A stretch of 64,000 nt of DNA from Marchantia polymorpha subsp. ruderalis. Its lineage: Eukaryota; Streptophyta; Marchantiopsida; Marchantiales; Marchantiaceae. Numbering within the stretch: the stretch's first letter is position 1; each line of letters opens with the position of its first letter. The notes beneath the pieces were generated by a model. That model saw only the letters and a list, made by a program, of their open reading frames with translations. It did no database searches and was not told where the DNA came from. This document shows positions 11,696 to 22,673 of the stretch, piece after piece. Made by a program: the position numbers and the translations under genes. The DNA is taken from contig AP031357.1 in NCBI GenBank assembly GCA_037833965.1, positions 950,001 through 1,014,000 of the forward strand, read 5' to 3'.

Positions 11696-12112
11696 GGGAG
11701 GAAGTACTTCCTCCGAAGGCAGTCTAGGGGTTTAGGGTTGTGGTTACAGTCGGATGTGTTGGGCGGAACGGGCGGTTCAAGCTGCAAGGCTTGCTTCACG
11801 CGCGCCTTCGGCGGTAATGCCTTTGGCGGAGGAGCCTTCGGCCGAAGCGCCTTCGGCTCAAGCTTCTTTGGTGGAGGCTTTACCGCGGAAGACGTACGAA
11901 GCATTACGGAACTCCTTCACCGGTGAAAGTGCCTTCGTCGCTAGGCCTTAGTGCCTTCGGCTGTAGACTCCTTCGGCCGAAAGGCCTTCGGCACAAGCAC
12001 CTTTGGTGATAGCGCCTTCGTCGGTAGCGCCGCCCTTGTCGTTAGGGTCCGCCTTCGACGGAAGGCTGTGCCTTCGGCTTTAGGACACTCCTTCGGCGGA
12101 AGGAGAGAAAAA
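11696..12112. repeat. Degenerate CCTTCGGC-type short repeat array upstream of copy B
   Basis: More than a dozen copies of CCTTCGGC or one-base variants (CCTTTGGC, CCTTCGTC, CCTCCGAAGG in reverse) occur at short, irregular spacing, often followed by GGA or GAA. The same octamer encodes the PS of the PSAE repeats inside the coding region of copies A and B. Confidence 0.65.
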
Positions 12113-12427
12113 AAGGAAAACGGCTAAAGCGAGTACCTTCGGCGGTACGCGGACGGAGATCTACTCCGGAGGAAATCGACGGGATTATGTCAAATGTACA
12201 AGTGTGGGAGTCTGTGCAACGGTGAAGCGTGAATTCACGCGTGCGAATCAGACCGTTACGCCTCATCGCCGACACAGCATTCAAACGGGTCGCTGCCAAG
12301 TCCAAATATCAAACTTGAGAGTTCTTGATAGGCAGAGGGAGAAGTTCATTCATTCATTTTTGATTTTGCGCTTACTCGAACTCGCGACGCGCAGTAGCAG
12401 CAGGAGCACGCAACAATTGTCAAGAAT

Positions 12428-14758
12428 TTGATAGCCCAGTCCATACAATTGAGGATGGTGCCACTACGGGTGCTGCAAGTCGGATTGCGGGCATTCCAAG
12501 ATGAACTGACAGCGGTGAAGTTCGATTTCCTTTTGTGGGGATGGAATTGGGTGTGCCCGGCGATGGTCCGGGAGTGGCTGCGCGAAAAGGACCAGCCTCC
12601 GGGAGGTTATCGATCGCACCCGGAGAGATGGCGAGTGAGTGATTGGGAGCAGGTCTTGGGAAGATGTGCGGGAGAGGAAGGCGACCTCCTATTTGAGTGC
12701 GAGAGTGTGCATCTCTCGAAAGAAGAAGAGATTACCTTTGGCGCCCTTTTCAAGAATCGCAAGTCGAGTAAGAACGGGTACAGGACCCGTGAATATGTTG
12801 ATCGCAAGCGAAGGAATGTCGCGGTAGCACTCTTCCAAATTTTGCAGCCGCACTGGACTACCTACATGTCTTCTTGGCAGGTGGGATTTGTGGAGCTGGC
12901 GCTGGCGGGTACTCCGATTCATTGGGCTCGCATTTTGTGGAGGGCCACGCATCAACATGCAGGAGAGGAGAAGGGAGTATCGATTAATCACCTTTCCCCT
13001 TTCCTGATAAATTTTTATTGGTCGATAGGGTATCTGACAGCCGAGGAGAAGATACAATTTACCTTGCTATCGCGGACGAATCCGGAAAGGCTTGTGAGGG
13101 ATGTCGAGGTTGATACAGACCTTGACGAAGTGCCCGCCATCACACCACCAGCCCGACTGAGAGCAGAGGAAGAACCAAGGGGAGCGCGAGCACCCCGGAA
13201 GCGGAAATTGGATGGAGAGGCAGAACTGAGTCGGCGAGAATTGCTTGCTGTTCCAGTCAGACGCCGAGCAATCAACGAGCAAGCCCGACTAAAGCAGAAG
13301 GCTCGCAAGCTGATTTTGCCAACGGACAGCAGCGCGGACACGAGGCGAGCTGCAATTGCGAGGGACTCATCTTCCTCCGAGGAGGATGTGAGTAAAGAGG
13401 TTCTTGGGAGGTCGACTGACCTCCCTGCGTCGAAGGCACGAGTGCCTTAGGAGGAAGCAGTTAGGCCTTCAGGCCATAGAGGAAGGCGGGCGGCAACGGC
13501 CAGAATGCCTGCGCATGAGAGATGCTTGCATTCCGAGCAAGTTCCGTTTGATGACACGCCTTCAGAGCAAGCGCCTTCGGCGCAGAAGCAATTCATGGTG
13601 GTACCTTCGGCAGAGGCGCCTTCGGCGTTGAAACCCCTAGACCACATTCCTACGGGCGAAGACAGGGATGCGTAGACACGTGTGCCTTCGGCGGAACCAC
13701 CTTCGGCGGGACTAGATTGGGAAGATGTAGTAGGTCCGTCTGGGGCAGGTTCTCCCACCCCGTTGGAAGTACTCGTAGAGCATGGAGTGGAGGCCCCAGT
13801 AGAGGAGGCTGCGAGACCCAGTGCTAGAGAATCACCCAGGATTTCTGCAGCGACAGAAATCATAGAGACAGAAGAGTACACGCCTTCGGAGGAAGAGGAG
13901 GTATAGTCGGTGCGAGGTACACTGACCGGAGTGCTTTGCGAACAAGTGGTACCGCTACTCCGGTACCTTGATCGCAAGGCGACCAAGTACGGGGATCCCC
14001 GCCAGTGTGGATCCTATGTTGAGCTGGTCCGAAATTGGACGCGGATCAAGATGGCAACGAATCCCGAATTGATGGTACTTGATCAAAAATATCGGCAGTT
14101 GGAGGAGCGCTACAACTTTCTGTAGGATCAATGTGCCTTATCTCGGAAACTGCAGAAGGCGGCACTTAAGCTGGGAGATGAGATGATGATCAATGTGCGG
14201 CGCGAAATTGATGAGCTGCGTGCGAAGGTTCAGACGGACCTCAGTGTTGAGCAGGTTCAAAGCCGCAATTTGGCGGATGAGCTCGTGCGGAAGACGTAGG
14301 CGTTAGAGCAGAGCGAGGCCGCTAGAAGAGCAGACGAGGAGTTACTGGGTCGACTGCAGTCGCAGTGTGACGAATTGAGGACGCAGCGGGCGGCGGCGGA
14401 GTTACAGTTGGCAGAGGTTGAAGGCCACAACCGGCGCGAGACAGATCGCACGTGGGAGGAATTAATTTTGCAGTTTAACCGTTGTCTTAGAGGTTATGCT
14501 CGCTGGGAGATTGCGGCGCGGGAGTTGCGCGAACTTGAGATGTGCGCGACAGCTTTGATGGCTGGCGACGGACAAAGTCGGCGGCGGGAGGCGAAGCGGT
14601 TGGAGTCATTCCTGTCCAGGTCGTGGAACGCCATTGCAAACCTCGAGGCAGAGGTTATCGAGGTGTTGCGGCGGCTTGAACTGCGTAGGAGAGCAGACGA
14701 GTGGACGGTTAGGGAATTAGTGGGTCGTCGGCCGACTCATAGGAGGCATAGCCGATGA
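12428..14758 (+). pseudogene. Retroelement copy B: gag-like protein (WGWNWV domain, PSAE repeats, coiled coil) with five in-frame TAG codons
   Basis: One frame runs 2.3 kb from 12428 to TGA at 14756-14758 without a frameshift. It is interrupted only by TAG at 13448, 13673, 13904, 14123 and 14297. The first 340 codons are open. They hold FDFLLWGWNWVCPAMVREWL near residue 37, a Trp-rich middle (SSWQVGFVELALAGTPIHWA), SPFLINFYWSIGYLTAEEK, and then a basic linker (APRKRKLDGE). PSAE/APSA units follow at about 13560-13710, then an acidic stretch (EIIETEEYTPSEEEE). The last part is a long Glu/Arg/Leu-rich coiled coil from about 13920 (EQVVPLLRYLDRKATKYG) to the end. No protease, reverse transcriptase or integrase is present, so this is a non-autonomous, gag-only type of element. 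It could also be a domesticated-looking but dead protein. I do not know the family name. Confidence 0.6.
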
Positions 14759-14765
14759 GGTAGAG

Positions 14766-15221
14766 TGTTAGGTAGTTAGGATTTTAGAGTGTATAAAGTA
14801 GTCCAAGGCGTTGGCCTTGGAGGATTTTCCAGTGTTGGAAGTTCAGTTCAGGAAGTCGTTTTCTCTGCGCGTTTGTGTCTTTCGTTCTGTCACCGCGCAA
14901 GAGGAGTTATAGATTGTCGAAGTTACCGTAGCCTACAGCCGAAGGCATTCATTTGAACCTTCTGAGCTAGCGTAGTCTAGTCAAGATCTAAACAAGTTCG
15001 GACTTACACCTTCAGACGATTTTCCTTGTTTGTATTCCTTCGGGATTTTCCCCCCTGAATACCAAAGTGAAGTTTTGTTAACTTCGGAGTGAGAGTTGGT
15101 TGAATTCAGGTTGAGTGTGTTACGCTGCTTCAGGCGCCTTCGTGGGTAGCCTTCGCAGTATTTTTGGGAATGATAGTTGCCTGAGAATTCAAACTCGTCA
15201 ATAGACGGTTAAGTTGTAACA
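14766..15221 (+). repeat. LTR-like repeat L1, 3' of copy B
   Basis: Begins TGTTAGG and ends GTAACA, giving complementary TGTTA/TAACA termini. TATAAA sits at 14792-14797. Shared blocks with L2 and L3 include CTCTGCGCGTTT, CACCGCG, and a 3' block with GAGAATTCAAACTC followed by CAATAGACGGTTAA. L1 is 456 bp against 459 bp for L3. Confidence 0.6.
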
Positions 15222-15635
15222 CTGGATCTTTTCTCAACTTAGTTTCTTAGTTCGGATTTCTGTATTCTCTGCGCGTTTTGTGAGTTGATTGTGTTATTCA
15301 CCGCGTGAGAGTGACTTCGGTTTGACGAAGGTACCGCATCCGAAGTAGGAATTCCAGCCCGAATGCTCTGCACTAGCAGTGGCTAGTGACAAGGTTTAAG
15401 CAAGTTCGGATTTCGTAGCCACCTGCAGATCCTCTGAGTGTACTCTTGGGAAACTTCCCCCCCTAAATCTTAAGTGGAGGTCCTGATCGACCTCCGAGTT
15501 GTGCATTGTGTTTGGAGTGTACTACGCTGCATTGTGTGTCCTCTTAGTGACCTCCGAGTTGAGCACTTGCAGTATTTCTGGGAGTGACAGTAGCATGAGA
15601 ATTCAAACTCCTCAATAAACTGTTAAAACGTGACA
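15222..15635 (+). repeat. LTR-like repeat L2, abutting L1, 5'-truncated
   Basis: Matches L1 and L3 from the CTCTGCGCGTTT block to the closing GTGACA (15630-15635). The TGTTA start is missing. It lies head to tail with L1 with no coding sequence between them. Confidence 0.55.
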
Positions 15636-15699
15636 CTTTGTACTCTGTGTGTTGTTCCTATCCTTGTGGGTTTGATCCTTTGCTGTTATACTGCAATTT

Positions 15700-16610
15700 A
15701 GCCTTGGGTGGGTTATCATACTTCAAGTCAAATGTCGTTGGGTGCAATCGATTTGGACTGTGGCGAAGGATCTTCGGCCGAAGAACCTAAGTCAGCCGGA
15801 CTTGGTGTTGCAGACATGTTGAGCAAGCGAGTGGTTCCCTTGCTTGGATACTTGGGTGAAAAGATGGCGAAGTACGCCAGTAGTAGCGAGATTTTACCTA
15901 GAATTAGTGTGTAGTAGGACGCGGACGAAGGTGACATTTGTGAAGGAAGCTAAAAGAATGACGAGCTTGATTTACAAGTGCGCTACCGTGAAGGCTACCT
16001 TGCAGGAGCGTGAGAAGAGACTTCGGCAAACGGAGTTAGAGTGTGCCAAACTTTGAAGAAGTTTGGTAGTGGAGAAGGACCTTCGTGTTAACATTGACAA
16101 TGCGTGGAAGGCGACAGTAGATCTTCGGGACAGATTGAAGGCGTCTAGAATGGCATTCAATGAGGAATCTTGTTGCGTGGATGAGCTAACGGCTGATCTG
16201 GAGAAATGTGATCAATTGCACACTGCTGAATTGGCGTTGAAGTAAAAAGAGTTGCAAGATTGCGAAGGTGCCAGGTCTTCGGAGTTAGATCGTAGGGAAA
16301 ATTTGGCCGCTGATTGCAGCAAATTGCGATCTCAACAGTCAATAGTTGAGGAGCAGTTGATCGCTACCAAAGCGAGATTGCTGGAGACGGAAGCGACAAC
16401 CCATCAGTTAGAGCAGCGGACGGATGTTGCATTGTGCGCGAAGGTTGACCGATGACGTCGTGGTTATGTGGAGTGGGAGATCCAAACTTTGAAGTGGACA
16501 AAATTGAATGAGCTGGAGCGTCAAGTGAAAGAATTGACAGCGAGCTGGATTGCGGGACAGCGATAGTTAGGTAGGAAACTCAATTTGTTCATCTCTGGTT
16601 TGGAGTAGAC
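15700..16610 (+). pseudogene. Retroelement copy C: 5'-truncated coiled-coil part of the gag-like protein
   Basis: Starts with VADMLSKRVVPLLGYLGEKM in one frame (15708-15914), matching copy B at EQVVPLLRYLDRK. It then shifts by one frame into a Glu/Leu/Arg-rich coiled coil (ATLQEREKRLRQTELECAKL, and LTADLEKCDQLHTAELALK) with stops at 16054-16056 and 16243-16245, among others. The WGWNWV domain is absent. It is followed by L3, so the order coiled coil then LTR is the same as in copy B. Confidence 0.55.
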
Positions 16611-16750
16611 GAAAGGAAATTTAGAATTAGAACTGTCAGCCGTTTTATATAGTATAGGAGTAGGTAGAAGCTCTGCGGACGTGGTAATTGTCGGGTCGGC
16701 TGTCGTCGCACCTATTGGGGACTTGCATATCAACAGATGATGTCTCTGGG

Positions 16751-17209
16751 TGTTAGATAGGAATAAAGAGGCCCAAGGCTCTGTCTTCGAGGGCTTTTCC
16801 ATTAGTTAATTTCTCAGTTTTCAGTCTGCATTCCTTCGCGCGTTATTGAATTGTGCATTTTGTCACCGTCCGCGAGTTGCCTCAGTTTGTCGCAGATACC
16901 ACCGCATCTAAAAAAGAGAGTCCAATTTGGATGTTATGAGTGATACATAATGTAGCTCAAGATTTAAGCAAATTTGTACATTAGAAGCTCACTGCAACCG
17001 GTTGAGTGTGTAACTTTGGAAAATTTTACCCCTGAATATCAATTGCAGAGTCGTGTGCGAACCCGTAGGAACTTATTGGATGAATTTCAGGATTCGAATG
17101 TGATTTGACTCTTCAATGTGATACCTTCATACTTAGCAATTGCAAACGCTTCTGGGAGTGACATGTGCATATGAGTCAAAAGTTCTCAATAGACTGTTAA
17201 TTCGTGACA
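16751..17209 (+). repeat. LTR-like repeat L3, 3' of copy C
   Basis: Begins TGTTAGATAGG and ends CGTGACA. It shares the order of blocks with L1: AATAAAG / CCCAAGG / TCGCGCG / CACCG / GGGAGTGACA / CTCAATAGACTGTTAA. Confidence 0.55.
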
Positions 17210-17279
17210 CTACTTGGTTCTTTGGGGTTGTTTGTATCTCATGGAATCACATCTTTACCATTATGCTTCATTTTGCTAA

Positions 17280-19320
17280 TAGTCTGTCATTACAGTTGTT
17301 TTGACAAAAATTAAGGTAAATGGTTGTGCGCTTTACTTTTGGGAAGTGCTAGTAAAGTAATTTCAATAAATTTTTTATCAGCAGCTCAGTATCAATATGC
17401 AATGGTATATATGTACAAAATAAATCATTTTTTGATTATTTCAATGTAACAACTATGTGAATACACATAGGCTCCACCTTGTGAAGGTCTTTGTGAGAAA
17501 TTTTTGAGGATCAGTAAGCGAAAACTATTTTCTGAAAATATGTAAAAATTAGTAAAGAATAAAAAGGCAAGAAAGAAATGAACTGTAAACATAGTCTTAC
17601 TTCTTGTTGCATACTTTTGGCTGGGATGGGCTGGTAGACATCTTAAAAATAATAATTATTAAACTTAGATGAAGATGTTTGATGTTAGATCCAAAAGCAA
17701 TTACAGTAGCATAAAATTGTCCTAAATTCAAGATTTCTCTATTCAAGGTCATTCCTTGTTGTTAGAGGCGGTCCAAGAACCTAGAGAAATGCCAAGATTA
17801 TTTTTGGAGGCAAAAATATAAAAGAAATATAAAAAAATGAGCAAAGATATATAAGAATATAAAAAGCCTATCTCTGCAAGGAAGACTATGACCTCGGAAG
17901 CATGAAGAAGTCCTGGCATTTGAGATATTCGGGGCCAAAAATAATATAAAATCTAGATACGTGGTGACTACGTATCTAGACTACTTTCCTGAACTTAGTT
18001 CAGTCTAGCTCTGAACACTTGGTGACTCGTTAGTCGAAATAATCGATAATTTAAGTGAACTAAGAAGATGAAGACGATTGGGGTGCCAGTACTCATAGAG
18101 CTCACAGACTCGAGGGACCAACTACGTTTTGGGTTGGAACCAGGAGGAAGATGAGACATGAAGTTCGAGAAGGATGCATCTGGTGTTCTCGACTGTGGTT
18201 ATGTAAAGGCAGGCTGACTACGAAGAGCGAACGTGGTTGACCTGGGGCTGGAGAGGGAGGCGGAACGGGCAAGCGAAGTGGGAAGTGTTGGTAGACGAGG
18301 GAGATACAAAGACCTTTCGTCAGTTTTGGCAAAGATACAAAACACGTGCTTCAGTCTCTGCCTCGGCCCACTTCGAGACATAATATGTCAGAGCGCTTTT
18401 CCAATTAGAATAAGTGCCAAATGAACAAGAAGCACGAAGAGGTAAGGAAGAAAAAAATTTACAATATTTTTTGAGATAAGAAACTAAAAAAGTGAATGAA
18501 GGAATGAATGAAAGTCCACCACATACTCTGATATGGGAGTTTGACATTGAGTGCAGAACTTGGAAGATTGTGCATTCAACCTCGCCTTTGAGACCTCTCC
18601 CAACGGCGGTGACCAGTTTCAGAATTCTTGACTGGCCGTGGCGACTTGTGGGTTCTGCCTTATTTCGAACGTTTCATGTCGGATGAAGCTGGGACCTTTG
18701 TATTGATGGGATTTGAAGACTGCAGCCCGTACCCAGAAAAAGGTGGGAATGTTCATTGCAACAGCGAGGATCAGGAAAGACTCTACTGTGATAAGTTCAT
18801 TGGGATCGCCACTTGATGTCTTTATGGAGAAAGAGAGATAACATCGACATGAAAAAACTGGGACTTTCCCATCAATCCGAATGAGAACCAAAGTCAACAT
18901 GATATCAATGGCCAGCCCTCACAGAAATATATATTACTCGGATGTTACAGAAACTTGACTGATAACATTACAAAATCTGCAAAAAATATGAGATTTGATT
19001 TTTCTAGATCTTCAGTGCTCTCACAACTCTAAGCATATTATGTTTTGGATCACATACTACAAAATGAATGTAAATTTAAAAGTGCTTGAAACTCTAGTAA
19101 CTGTAGCATTTTTTGTGCTGGCCAGTTTTAATGGAGGTGCTTGTGAATGCGGGAGAACTTCATGCAGTCTTGATACACGATATCAATGCGGCCATTGCCT
19201 CTGCTCAAGAGAGCTGCACTCTATTCAGATCAGCGCTTAACTGAAGTTCACGATGAGAGGAAGACTAAGTTTTCGTCTAGCTCTGGTGAACATACATTTC
19301 TGGCTATTTCGATGAAGTAC
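17280..19320. other. Intergenic, no gene recognised; one short hairpin
   Basis: AT-rich with only short, overlapping ORFs. A perfect inverted repeat (TCTAGATACGT / ACGTATCTAGA, 7-nt loop) lies at 17952-17980. From about 19100 the sequence begins to match the upstream flank of the minus-strand metallothionein pseudogene. Confidence 0.45.
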
Positions 19321-19426
19321 AAAACCCTGTTTGCAGGTACTACCCAAGGCACCGGCAAAGGAGTAGGAAACTCTGTGAATTGATTCCTCGGCACCTGCTG
19401 TTGAATTTCGTACCAGTGGAGGAACT

Positions 19427-19446
19427 CACTACATAAAGAGACTGAT
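19427..19446 (+). promoter_or_regulatory. Probable core promoter of metallothionein copy 1
   Basis: CACTACATAAAGAGACTGAT lies 140 bp before the ATG. It is conserved almost unchanged upstream of the minus-strand pseudogene (23561-23580, complement). The TATA-like part is ACATAAAG. A pentamer repeat (ATTCC) follows at about 19508-19531. Confidence 0.4.
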
Positions 19447-19585
19447 TGCTCTAGATTTTTCAGCAGCACCATCCTTTGCTCTGGAATCTCCTCACTTTCA
19501 CATCTCTTTCATTCCATTCCATTCCATTCCATTTAGCTGTCCGTGGTATAGCCGAGCGTTACTTTCTTCTCTCAACTATTTCAAG

Positions 19586-20302
19586 ATGTCTGGCTGCGGA
19601 AGCTCTGCTTGTTCATGCGGTGCTGCCTGCAAGTGCAGCACTGGCAACAGGTGAGTTGAAGTCATGGTTTTCAAGCCCAGATGCAAAAAACAAATTAGTT
19701 CTTTGTTGTGCAGCTGTCTGTATTTCTCTGTACTTCCTGTAGGCTTTTGCGTCAAGTATGTGACAGGAGCATGTGTTGAGACGCATTCAATGTAGATAAT
19801 GTAGACCTTGGCGAATTGTTTCATCCGCTTTCTGATCAATTATCTTCAATCTATGGCCAAAGATCATGGATTGAGTAGGAACATCTAGACTAGAGAAATG
19901 TCTACCATGTGGTTTGAGGTTTATATAGGTGATCTTACTTAACGACAAATATGTCTCTCATTTCTTTCTAAATATCGGTTTGCTGACTTCGCTAGCTGCT
20001 GCCCGATGAGGTCCATGGACACATTCGAGAACTCCGAGATGAGAGGGTACTTATCATCCCGTCGTTTTCCAAATCTTGAATACTCGTTTGCAATCCATGT
20101 TTCATGGTATCTGTAGACCTGTATTAAGACTTCTGTACTCATGGCGTTACTTGACACTACATAACATCACCATTATTGGATCCTGGGACGGTCTATTTGT
20201 ATCTTATTCTGAATATTGTCTTCATGATTCAGGTTTGAGGGCGCCAACGAAGGATGCAAGTGCGATGGCAAGTGCTCATGCAACCCTTGCAACTGCAAGT
20301 GA
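19586..20302 (+). CDS. Metallothionein copy 1 (two exons, 44 aa)
   Basis: Exon 1 is 19586-19650 (ATG to AACAG|GTGAG). Exon 2 is 20233-20302 (TTCAG|GTTTGAG to TGA). The exons join in frame to give a 44-residue protein with 11 cysteines. The N-terminal cluster is MSGCGSSACSCGAACKCS. The spacer is about 12 residues (TGNRFEGANEG). The C-terminal cluster is CKCDGKCSCNPCNCK. The CxC and CxxxC spacing is that of a two-cluster metallothionein, a small cytosolic protein that binds Cu(I) and Zn(II) through thiolates. There are no aromatic residues except Phe23. The 582-bp intron contains a block conserved in the other three copies. All cysteines expected from comparison with the other copies are present, so this looks like the functional member. 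Confidence 0.88.
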
Positions 20303-20455
20303 GACAGCAGGAAAACTATTTCCCAATAATGTTGTTTATTTCCTTACAGAAGTCCAATCACGAAAACAGAAAGTGGCGTATTTTCGTCATGATTTGAGGA
20401 ATTATCTTCAAACTCAAATTAGAATGTCCACATCCTTTGTTTATCTGACGACATA

Positions 20456-20481
20456 AGTAAAGTCAGCAGAAGCATCTGCTG
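20456..20481 (+). terminator. Poly(A)-signal-like hexamer and conserved stem-loop 3' of metallothionein copy 1
   Basis: AGTAAA at 20456-20461 is followed by CAGCAGA-AGCA-TCTGCTG (20464-20481), a perfect 7-bp stem. It starts about 155 nt after the stop codon. The same arrangement follows copies 2 and 3. Confidence 0.5.
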
Positions 20482-22480
20482 GAAGATTTCTGTTGAAAGG
20501 TAGGTCTCTCTAGCAAAAGTGCATGCGTAAAAGTTGAGAGAATTTGGACCTTGGCAAAGACGAATGCGGTCCATGTATGGGACTGAGATTCTGTTGGTAA
20601 GCTCTTTAAAACTGGCATGGTGGAGTCAGAAGATGGAAGCAAGGAGCGCTCAAAATCTAGCCCTAGAGTAGCATGGAGTTCAGTCTTTTGCAATATGGTT
20701 GCATTCTATTGTGCGAAGTGGTTATTTTCTTTTCGTACTTTTATGAGCGAGTGGGAATGTGGTTAAGGGAGTGTAAAAGAGATTTCTACCGAAGAGGTTG
20801 GCGTGTAGCCATCATATAGAAGGTCTAATATCTCTTATTGTATGACAAGTGGACAAGAAATTGGAGATTGTTCTCAAAATGATGGAAACAAGAGAAGACG
20901 AGAGGAAATGCACCATGAGTTCTAGATAATATGGTCTCTAAGTGTGAAAGATTTTATTGTTTTTGAAGAGACAAGTTACATTATACTGACTTGGCAATTG
21001 ATGTTTTGCAATTGACTTGGCAGTTGATGTAATATTTTGTTGTCCTCAGAAACATGCCTAAAGATTTGATTAGGAGTAGGTGTTAAGACCTTGAGTGTAG
21101 ATTCGTGCTGCCACTGTTCTTGCAGGGAACTCCCGTGATCAACAATAACCTGCGTGATTACAGCACACAATACATGTACTTCCACATTATATGCCGTGGT
21201 AGAAACATCATCCAGAATTGATACTTGGACCATCTGTTGTAGAAGCACAATCTACGACTGATTCTTACGTAGAAAACTTTTAAAGTGATATTTAAGAACA
21301 AAACGTATGAAAACTCAACCCTTGGATTATACCAGAGAATTGGACTTACTATCAAAGTAAGATCTAAGAGACAGCAACCTGCTCAGAACAACCAATTTGT
21401 TCGTATGGAGTACACTCTTGGAGTATATGGAGTACACTCTTTACTATGGTGGACGATGCGAGACTAAAATATTTTTCTTCAGAATCTCCAATTATTGTTG
21501 AATAATAAACTAATTTTTTTTTTCTGTACATAAAATCAAATATGAAATTTTTGAGCAATTCTCACCCGGTTTGAAGGATGAAATAGTTCTTGAGATTCTT
21601 GACGGGTTTAAGCTTCCCATCTGTTCTGTTATCGATTTGGCACCCTTCAACCACCTAAAATTCGCATTGTGTTACACCTGTGTTCGAGTATTGTCATGTT
21701 TGATGTGACATCGATCTGTATCGCGACGCGGTATCTGTGAGCAGGACAGAAGCCACAGATAATTGTGCATAATTCAACTCCAGTTCTTCGTATCCGATGT
21801 CAGAATCGGACCACTGCTGGAAATATGACGGACCCTTCATTCGATCTCCGCAATTGCATTTTTGAAATCCACTTACAGGAAGCTGAGGTCAGTGTGATTC
21901 ACGACAGGAAAGGTACTAGAACAGAACTGACATAAAGCTATGTTTTGAGAAACCCGAACAATGTTAAGTCAACAGTTGAATGAGTTGCTGGTTGTTGCGA
22001 AGTCAGGCAGCCGGAGAGAAGTACAATATATGATAGAATTGGGGCACATGGGGCTCAAAATAGTGGGCACGAACGATTGACGGGGTAAACCAATCGAGGT
22101 AATCACATATGTTCACAGGCGTTGAACACTTCTGTATCTAAAATATTTAGAAGCAGTTGTCTGAAAAGAAGATTAAGAGCGGAGATGTCGATTACAAGAA
22201 TGCGAGGACAAAAATTGAAAAACTCGGCACGAGCATCGTTTCCCATATTACAGAGTAGAAATGAATCTCAGAGCTTCTTAGGATGAATTTGAGACATATC
22301 GCCACAACTGCATTACTTCTTACCACGTTTCTATCAGTGCATTGATGCTTAGGCTTTGTACTTGGTCTTCGCCATTTGGTTGGGCTATTATCAATACTCA
22401 CCACTTTCTGTACTTACTCTGAGTCTTCGAGTTCCAACTTATCTCACTCTCACGGATTCAGTGAGTTTTCACAACCAGTT
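20482..22480. other. Spacer between metallothionein copies; no gene
   Basis: No recognisable protein or RNA. Part of it (about 22185-22340) is an inverted match to the region downstream of copy 2 (about 27900-28050), which shows it belongs to the duplicated unit. Confidence 0.45.
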
Positions 22481-22495
22481 TGACCAGAAATCTTC

Positions 22496-22522
22496 CAGCA
22501 GACAGCTTCTGCTGACTTTATT
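22496..22522 (-). terminator. Poly(A) signal and stem-loop 3' of the minus-strand metallothionein pseudogene
   Basis: On the minus strand: AATAAAGT, then CAGCAGA-loop-TCTGCTG. It is nearly identical to the element after copy 2 (27680-27706). Confidence 0.45.
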
Positions 22523-22673
22523 CATGTCTTCAGGAATTCAACAGAGCTTAGCATTCTACACTTATCTTGAGATCAATCTGCAAATCTTGAGGAAGATACA
22601 CCACTTCGAATTTTCAAAATTACACTTTTTAAGGAGATAAACAACGTGATTTGTAACTTTGGATTTCGCTGTC

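Noticed and set aside
11434..11904. Minus-strand ORF of 156 codons with PPKALPPKA repeats
   Set aside because: It is the shadow of the CCTTCGGC repeat array and crosses the hAT end, so it is not a gene.
13447..13986. Minus-strand ORF of 179 codons, Ser/Gly/Thr-rich
   Set aside because: Antisense to the PSAE-repeat and acidic part of copy B. Its composition follows from the repeat.
19508..19531. ATTCC pentamer repeat as a heat-shock or metal response element
   Set aside because: It is a short microsatellite that is shorter in copy 2. No known metal-response consensus could be supported.
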